Under the pieces are notes generated by a model that worked only from the letters and a program-made list of their open reading frames with translations, was not told the DNA's origin and made no database searches. From NCBI RefSeq assembly GCF_003185915.1, contig NZ_QHLZ01000004.1:1-64000 (forward strand): DNA of 64,000 nucleotides, given 5' to 3'. Positions 59,269-64,000 of the stretch are shown one piece after another (position 1 is the stretch's first letter; each line of letters starts with the position of its first letter). Origin of the DNA: Arthrobacter psychrochitiniphilus. GTDB taxonomy: Bacteria; Actinomycetota; Actinomycetes; Actinomycetales; Micrococcaceae. Made by a program: the position numbers and the translations under genes.

Positions 59269-59658
59269 TTAGTTTCGGCGATCCAGAGTACCGATGGGGA
59301 GTCCCGCTGCATCCTTAATGCTCAAAACATCACCATTGATGACACCGCCAGCGGCCTTGGTTAGCCACTGGTCTACGCCTTCGCAAGCCATTTGAGTGCC
59401 GCTGAGCTGTGAAAAGGAGAGCTTGCCCTCAACCAAGAACCACTGGCCGGTAATCCGGTTGCAACCATCGCTGCCGCTGATGAAACCTGCTTGTTCGAAA
59501 TCTGGGCTTTTATCGGCTCCCAAGGAGAGCTCCAAATAGGGTTGCTTGTCGGTGTTGTAACCATTGCCCCATGTGCCAACGGGGCCTGTTGCGGCACCGC
59601 AGGAAGAGATGGTCAAAGCAAGGAGTAAGCTGCCGCCAAGGGCTGCAATGCGTTTCAT
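59269..59658 (-). CDS. META-domain lipoprotein
   Basis: A 129-residue protein with a lipoprotein signal (MKRIAALGGSLLLALTISSCG, lipobox Cys at about 20). A META/HslJ-like domain follows, containing GTWG, SGSDGCNRITGQWFL and SFSQLSGTQMACEG. Such small beta proteins sit outside the membrane; no catalytic role is known. It stands alone between the oxidoreductase and the ABC genes. Confidence 0.85.
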   Translation of the reverse strand: MKRIAALGGSLLLALTISSCGAATGPVGTWGNGYNTDKQPYLELSLGADKSPDFEQAGFISGSDGCNRITGQWFLVEGKLSFSQLSGTQMACEGVDQWLTKAAGGVINGDVLSIKDAAGLPIGTLDRRN

Positions 59659-59767
59659 GATGAGGGGGGCTCCGATCGCGCTGGTCTATACATGCGTTTC
59701 CCTTATGTTATTGCATGGCCGCACAATCACGGCTTTTGCCTCAGGCGGGACGCTCGGATAACTGGGT

Positions 59768-60466
59768 CTAGAAGCTGCCAGCCAGTGCGGGCACCGGGGC
59801 GGTCAGGACGCCGTCGCGCATGGTGGCAACCAAGTCGGTGAGTGGGACAAACTCGGTGTCGTGCGTGACCATGATGGTGGCCACATTGAACTCGTCGCTG
59901 ACCTTACGCAGCAACCGTACGATCGAATCGCTGCGAGCGTGGTCAAGGGCGGCTGTAGGTTCATCAACCAACAAGAGTTTGGGGTCGGCCATTAGAGCAC
60001 GGGCTATATTCACGCGCTGACGCTGACCACCGGAGAGCTGGTGGGGACGTTTGCCAGCGCAATCGGCCAGCCCCACGAGGTCCAACAGTTCGGCGGCACG
60101 CACTGCAGCAGCCTTCAAGGACTTGCCGCGAAGGTGGTCAGTGATGATCAGCTGCTCCGAGGCAGTGAGCGAGGCCAACAGGTTGGGCTGTTGGAAGATG
60201 ATCCCTACCTTGTCACGGCGCAGGGATGCCAGCTCTTTCTCGGAGAGTGCCGTGGCGTCCACGCCGTCGATCATGACAAGGCCCGAGGTGGGCTTGACCA
60301 AGGTTGCGGCAACCGCCAGCAGGCTCGACTTTCCGGAGCCGGACGGGCCCACTAGGGAGACAAACTGGCCGGGGTGAACTGTGAGGTTCACGGCGTCCAA
60401 GGCCGTCATTACCCCATCCCCATCGGGGTATTGCAGTGTCACATTGATCAGGTTCAAAGCAGTCAT
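59768..60466 (-). CDS. ABC transporter ATP-binding protein, MacB/LolD type
   Basis: A 232-residue ATPase with Walker A GPSGSGKSSLLA, signature LSGGQRQRVNIARA, Walker B LLLVDEPTAALD and H-loop MVTHDTE. It energises the permease encoded upstream on the same strand (91-base gap). ATG 60466 follows AAGGAAA; the frame extends to 60484. The set resembles exporters of antimicrobial peptides or lipoprotein-like substrates. Confidence 0.94.
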   Translation of the reverse strand: MTALNLINVTLQYPDGDGVMTALDAVNLTVHPGQFVSLVGPSGSGKSSLLAVAATLVKPTSGLVMIDGVDATALSEKELASLRRDKVGIIFQQPNLLASLTASEQLIITDHLRGKSLKAAAVRAAELLDLVGLADCAGKRPHQLSGGQRQRVNIARALMADPKLLLVDEPTAALDHARSDSIVRLLRKVSDEFNVATIMVTHDTEFVPLTDLVATMRDGVLTAPVPALAGSF

Positions 60467-60575
60467 TTGGAGTTTCCTTAACAAATGGAAGGGGAAAGCT
60501 GTGTGTCTGGCGTGGTTGGGCCCACGCGTCCGAGGGTCCCGCTGCGAGCTTGCGAGTAGTGGGAGGGCGTGGGGA

Positions 60576-61685
60576 CTAGTTGCCGCCGAGGGCGATCATG
60601 GCGTCGACCCGGGTGACCTTGCGGACAGCCAAGGCTGAACCGGCCAGGCCCAGGAGCACAATGCCGATTACCGGGAGCAAGGTGGTGGCCGGTGTGAGCA
60701 GAAACGGTGCACCCATTGCGGCGAAGAAACCGCCAACAATTCCCACGAGCCCACCAAGCCCGGCGCCTGCCACCAACACGATCGCCGCCTGCGTCAACGC
60801 GTCCCTCAACAAGTACGGACCGGATGCGCCCATGGCCTTCAGTACCGCAATGTCACGGGTGCGCTGGACGGTCCACACGGTCAGGAACGCCACGATCACC
60901 AAGGCTGAGATGCCATACAGGAACGCCTGCATCATCATGAGTGAGCCGTTCTCGCTCTTGTAGCCGCCCAGTCCTGCAAAGGCGCCGGTCCGCGTGGTGC
61001 TTACTGTGCCAGCGGCAGAGTTGGCGGCTGCGGTATCAACTGTTGCGCCGCTGCTGTACGTCACGGCCAAGGCAGTGGCGAGCTGGTTCGCGTCGCTCAC
61101 ATGCGCAATCTTGGTCCAGGCCGGCAATGACGTCCACACCACGGAGGAGTGTGAATACCATTGCTGGGGCACAATGGCGCTGACCCTCAGGTCCACACCG
61201 CCGAGGGTGACCATGTCGCCGGTGTCCAACGCCAAATCCTTGGCCACGTCCGTGCCAATGACCACCGTCTCATCGGTGACGGCCGACGGCGCGATCCCGC
61301 CACCTGTGCCATCCCCGCCGACACCAAAGACAGCCACGTTCGTGGTGCCCTGGCTAGCTCCCTTGGCCTGGAAACGGGTCTGGTTGATACCCAGCGGCAC
61401 CACCGAGGCAACGCCGGGGGTCTTGGCCCATGAGTGCGCCTGTTCCTGGCTCACTTCACTTTCAGTGAAGGAAACCTTGGCCTCATTCTTGCCGGGGGCA
61501 CCAAACACCACCTGGTTGACGGCGGTGCTGCCGCCGAGTTTTTCCAGTGCCGAGGTGTTTTGATTGCCCAGCCCTGCCGTCAGGCCGGACAACATCACCA
61601 ACAGGAGGCTGATGAGTGCAACCACGGAGCCCATAAGGGCGAACCGTCCCTTGGCAAAGCGGATGTCTCGGATTGCGAGGAACAT
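60576..61685 (-). CDS. ABC transporter permease, FtsX/MacB type
   Basis: A 369-residue permease with one N-terminal helix (RFALMGSVVALISLLLVMLS), a large extracellular MacB-like domain (about 45-255) and three C-terminal helices containing KAMGASGPYLLRDALTQAAI. This is the typical type VII ABC mechanotransmission architecture. It precedes its ATPase and is divergent from the two-component genes, which probably control it. Confidence 0.92.
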   Translation of the reverse strand: MFLAIRDIRFAKGRFALMGSVVALISLLLVMLSGLTAGLGNQNTSALEKLGGSTAVNQVVFGAPGKNEAKVSFTESEVSQEQAHSWAKTPGVASVVPLGINQTRFQAKGASQGTTNVAVFGVGGDGTGGGIAPSAVTDETVVIGTDVAKDLALDTGDMVTLGGVDLRVSAIVPQQWYSHSSVVWTSLPAWTKIAHVSDANQLATALAVTYSSGATVDTAAANSAAGTVSTTRTGAFAGLGGYKSENGSLMMMQAFLYGISALVIVAFLTVWTVQRTRDIAVLKAMGASGPYLLRDALTQAAIVLVAGAGLGGLVGIVGGFFAAMGAPFLLTPATTLLPVIGIVLLGLAGSALAVRKVTRVDAMIALGGN

Positions 61686-61786
61686 AGAAGGCCTCTTTCA
61701 GATGCTGGAAGAACTAGTGTTTTTCCATGTGGATCAGTCATTACTTCAACTCTCCTGCGAAAACACTTCGCCTCCATCGCGGGGTT

Positions 61787-61839
61787 GGTTGATAGCGCGG
61801 AAGCGAAAGGTTGATAAGCCAATCAACCAATTGGTTGAT
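61787..61839. promoter_or_regulatory. operator-like palindrome and repeats
   Basis: The 18-bp palindrome ATCAACCAATTGGTTGAT is at 61822-61839. GGTTGAT half-sites recur at 61787-61793 and 61809-61815, and the latter also pairs with the palindrome's left arm. They lie between the divergent permease and kinase genes, so a response regulator or another dimeric repressor may bind here. Confidence 0.65.
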
Positions 61840-61850
61840 GCGCAGAGGGG

Positions 61851-61874
61851 GCCACCAGCACTTATGCTGGTGGC
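61851..61874 (+). promoter_or_regulatory. hairpin abutting the kinase start codon
   Basis: GCCACCAGCA, loop CTTA and TGCTGGTGGC form a perfect 10-bp stem. It ends at the base before ATG 61875. No separate Shine-Dalgarno is visible; the only purine-rich bases (GGTGG) are in the stem, so translation may be gated. Confidence 0.65.
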
Positions 61875-63251
61875 ATGTCTGCCGTGGATGCCCCGCCCGT
61901 CACGAATGCCCCGCCCATCACAAGTACTTCACCCGTCACGAGTACTGCGATTCTGCGATTCCTTCGCGTTACCTTGCATGTTGGCTTCGCAGTATTGCTG
62001 GCGGTAGGGGTTAGCCGCCTGCTCCTAGAAGCCGGTGAGCGCCCCAGCAGGTATGTCTACTTCGGGCTCAGCGTTGCGCTGGCACTGGTCTACCTCGTGG
62101 GGACGGTGGCTGAAAAGCGGTTCTCGGCCGGCAGGCTTCAAAAGAATCCACGCCGTTGGGCTGTGCTGTGGCTGGGCCTGATCACGGTGATGTGGGCAGT
62201 GTTGATGTTTGGATCAGTGGAATTTTCCTGGCTGGTCTTTCCGCTATTTTTCCTTCATCTGCATCTCCTGCCGCGGTGGGCGGGTATCGGCATGGTTTCG
62301 GTGATGACAGCGGGGGTGATACTTGCCCAGTGGGCCTCCTCCGGGGCTGATTTCCCCCCTCTGCCTGTGGTGCTGGGACCGGTTTTTGGCATGGCATTTT
62401 CGATCGCCACTGCCAAGGCGTACAAGCTGCTGTATCAAGAAGGCGAGGCCCAGCGCCACGCTGCTGAGGAGCTGCGGCGCACCCGGGCCGAACTTGCCTC
62501 TACCCAGCACGAAGCAGGTGTTTTAGCTGAACGTGCACGGCTGGCCCGAGAAATCCATGACACCCTGGCCCAAGGATTTTCCTCCATCATTTTGGTCTCC
62601 CGGGCGGCCCGGCGCAGCTTGGATTCAGGGGATCTGGAATCCGCCGGTGAATCTTTGACGATGGTGGAGGCAACGGCAGCCGAGAATCTGGCCGAGGCAC
62701 GAAATTTTGTCCGCGGGCTCTCTTCGCCGGCATTGGCTCAAACATCTCTCGTGGAGGCCCTGTCCAGGCTCTGTTCCAAGACGGAGCGTGAGGCGGCTGC
62801 CCGCGGCGGCCAGCTAGCGTGCAGTTTCCGGCTGGACGGGGAGCCTGTGGAGATCCCGCAGCCATACAAGGTCACCTTGTTCCGTGCCGCAACCACGAGT
62901 CTGGCCAATGTCTGGCTGCACGCCCACGCCACGTCCGCCGTCGTGAGTTTGGCGTTTTTGGGAAGTGAAGTAACTCTTGACGTGTACGACGACGGACGTG
63001 GCTTTGATCCGGATATCCTCCCCGGCGCGGTGGCTGGGCGGGCTGATGGAAGTGGCTTTGGGCTGCGCTCCCTCCGGGAGAGGGTGGTTGTCCAAGGCGG
63101 TACTCTGGCCCTGGAAACAGCCCCCGGTGAAGGAACAGTGGTAGCCATCCGGTTACCGCTAGGGGCGGGGGTTGATACTGGGTTTAATGCGGGGTTGGGT
63201 ACTGAATTGGGTATTGGTTTGAGTTCGAGACAAGGGGATAGTAATGGGTGA
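61875..63251 (+). CDS. sensor histidine kinase, NarX/HisKA_3 family
   Basis: A 458-residue kinase. The N-terminal Pro/Thr-rich segment of three near-repeats (TNAPPITSTSPVTST) leads to a cluster of helices (about 35-175). Then come a coiled linker, HisKA_3 dimerisation helix with the phospho-His in LAREIHDTLAQGFSSII, and the HATPase domain (YDDGRGFDP, GFGLRSLRERV). It likely responds to an envelope signal and passes phosphate to the overlapping response regulator. Confidence 0.93.
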   Translation: MSAVDAPPVTNAPPITSTSPVTSTAILRFLRVTLHVGFAVLLAVGVSRLLLEAGERPSRYVYFGLSVALALVYLVGTVAEKRFSAGRLQKNPRRWAVLWLGLITVMWAVLMFGSVEFSWLVFPLFFLHLHLLPRWAGIGMVSVMTAGVILAQWASSGADFPPLPVVLGPVFGMAFSIATAKAYKLLYQEGEAQRHAAEELRRTRAELASTQHEAGVLAERARLAREIHDTLAQGFSSIILVSRAARRSLDSGDLESAGESLTMVEATAAENLAEARNFVRGLSSPALAQTSLVEALSRLCSKTEREAAARGGQLACSFRLDGEPVEIPQPYKVTLFRAATTSLANVWLHAHATSAVVSLAFLGSEVTLDVYDDGRGFDPDILPGAVAGRADGSGFGLRSLRERVVVQGGTLALETAPGEGTVVAIRLPLGAGVDTGFNAGLGTELGIGLSSRQGDSNG

Positions 63252-63894
63252 AATTCGGATTTTGCTGGTGGATGACCATCCGGTAGTGCGTGCGGGATTG
63301 CGAGCCATGCTCACCGAGTTTGAGGGGTTCACCGTGGTGGCCGAGGCGCCCGAGGGTGGTGCCGCCATCAAGGAAGTCCAGCGGCTCGCGATGCTTGGTG
63401 AACCTGTGGACGTGGTGTTGATGGATCTGCAAATGGGTGCCGGCATGGACGGTGTCAGCGCCACCAAGGCCATCAAGGAATTGACCGGGGCACCGCCAGT
63501 GCTGATTCTGACCACCTATGACACCGATGCGGACATTTTGGCGGCGGTAGAGGCCGGGGCCAGCGGGTACATGCTCAAGGATGCGCCGCCAGAGCAGATC
63601 CGCAGTGCTGTGCAATCGGCCGCGGCGGGACAGACGGCACTGGCACCAGAGGTTGCTGCGCGGCTCATGGGCCGGATCCGCAACCCTGCCCCCGCACTGT
63701 CCGGGCGCGAGGTGGAATTGGTGGAGTTGCTCGCCACGGGAATGGGCAACAAAGCAATCGCAAAACAGTTGTTCATCTCTGAAGCAACTGTCAAAACACA
63801 CCTTGTACACATTTACGACAAGCTGGGCGTGGACAACCGGACAGCCGCCATCTCCGTTGCCGTCTCACGCAGGATTATTCGCAGTGCTGGCTGA
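63244..63894 (+). CDS. NarL-type response regulator
   Basis: A 216-residue protein: receiver domain with acidic pocket DDHPVVRAG, phospho-Asp in VVLMDLQMG, and lysine in MLKDAPPEQI. A LuxR-type helix-turn-helix follows (LSGREVELVELLATGMGNKA, then ATVKTHLVHIYDKLGVDNRT). It overlaps the kinase gene by eight bases, so translation is coupled. Likely targets are the adjacent ABC genes through the palindromes at 61787-61839. Confidence 0.95.
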   Translation: MGEIRILLVDDHPVVRAGLRAMLTEFEGFTVVAEAPEGGAAIKEVQRLAMLGEPVDVVLMDLQMGAGMDGVSATKAIKELTGAPPVLILTTYDTDADILAAVEAGASGYMLKDAPPEQIRSAVQSAAAGQTALAPEVAARLMGRIRNPAPALSGREVELVELLATGMGNKAIAKQLFISEATVKTHLVHIYDKLGVDNRTAAISVAVSRRIIRSAG

Positions 63895-64000
63895 AACCGT
63901 GCACGCCCGTACGAGGAAGATTTATAAGTGGCCCGAGCCATTTCGGGCAGTAAGAATTATGTGTAATGTGAGCTAGAACACGGGGTGGTACGTGGGCAAT
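63895..64000. other. window end, no gene seen
   Basis: These last 106 bases contain no coding sequence on either strand and no clear terminator. A gene may begin beyond the window. Confidence 0.4.

Overview
The window is an origin-proximal chromosome segment of an actinobacterium, most likely an Arthrobacter-like member of the Micrococcaceae. Evidence for this is the gene order rpmH-rnpA-yidD-yidC-jag-rsmG-parA-parB on one side of dnaA and dnaN-gnd-recF-dciA-gyrB-gyrA-DUF3566 on the other. The fhaA-fhaB-pstP-rodA-pbpA-pknA-pknB cluster, CrgA, a class E sortase, a PASTA kinase system and moderate GC with frequent GTG starts agree. The genus is an inference from gene content; no 16S sequence is inside the window.

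Layout. 1-330: reverse-strand promoter and leader of an rRNA operon whose 16S gene lies just left of base 1. 333-1290: decayed membrane-protein gene, short tandem repeats and tRNA-Leu. 1675-11271: one tightly overlapped operon for growth and cell-wall control (FhaA, FhaB, PstP, RodA, PbpA, PknA, PknB). 11323-13434: TrpG/PabA-type amidotransferase, a 54-residue membrane protein, a sortase and divergent crgA. 13438-16216: small hypothetical genes, a broken LuxR-type regulator and an unexpected dense DnaA-box cluster. 16217-20418: flavin reductase, rhomboid protease, cyclophilin, an amphipathic repeat membrane protein and a DMT permease. 20500-32503 (reverse strand): tRNA-Ala, tRNA-Ile, DUF3566 protein, gyrA, gyrB, dciA, recF, gnd, dnaN, dnaA, with DnaA boxes both downstream and upstream of dnaA (oriC). 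33071-38548 (forward): rpmH to parB.

38.6-45.2 kb is a gene desert holding only decayed mobile DNA (a DUF6431 gene and an IS481-type transposase pseudogene). It is followed by a DUF222/HNH protein and another poor stretch to 48.4 kb. Five parS or parS-like sites lie between 36.5 and 48.3 kb; one forms the tip of a perfect 40-bp palindrome just after parB. 48466-53836 (reverse): trxA, trxB, a MurJ-associated pseudokinase encoded separately, murJ and a NUDIX hydrolase. 53967-63894: tRNA nucleotidyltransferase, phosphohistidine-type phosphatase, a multi-pass membrane protein, a CrtI-like oxidoreductase, a META-domain lipoprotein, and a MacB-like ABC exporter divergent from a two-component system with operator-like palindromes between them.

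The genes fall into linked tasks: initiating and segregating the chromosome (DnaA, DnaN, gyrase, DciA, ParAB/parS), making ribosomes and membrane proteins (L34, RnpA, YidC, rrn, tRNAs), and building the wall at the pole and septum under Ser/Thr kinase control (PknA/B, PstP, FhaA/B, RodA/PbpA, CrgA, MurJ and its pseudokinase).
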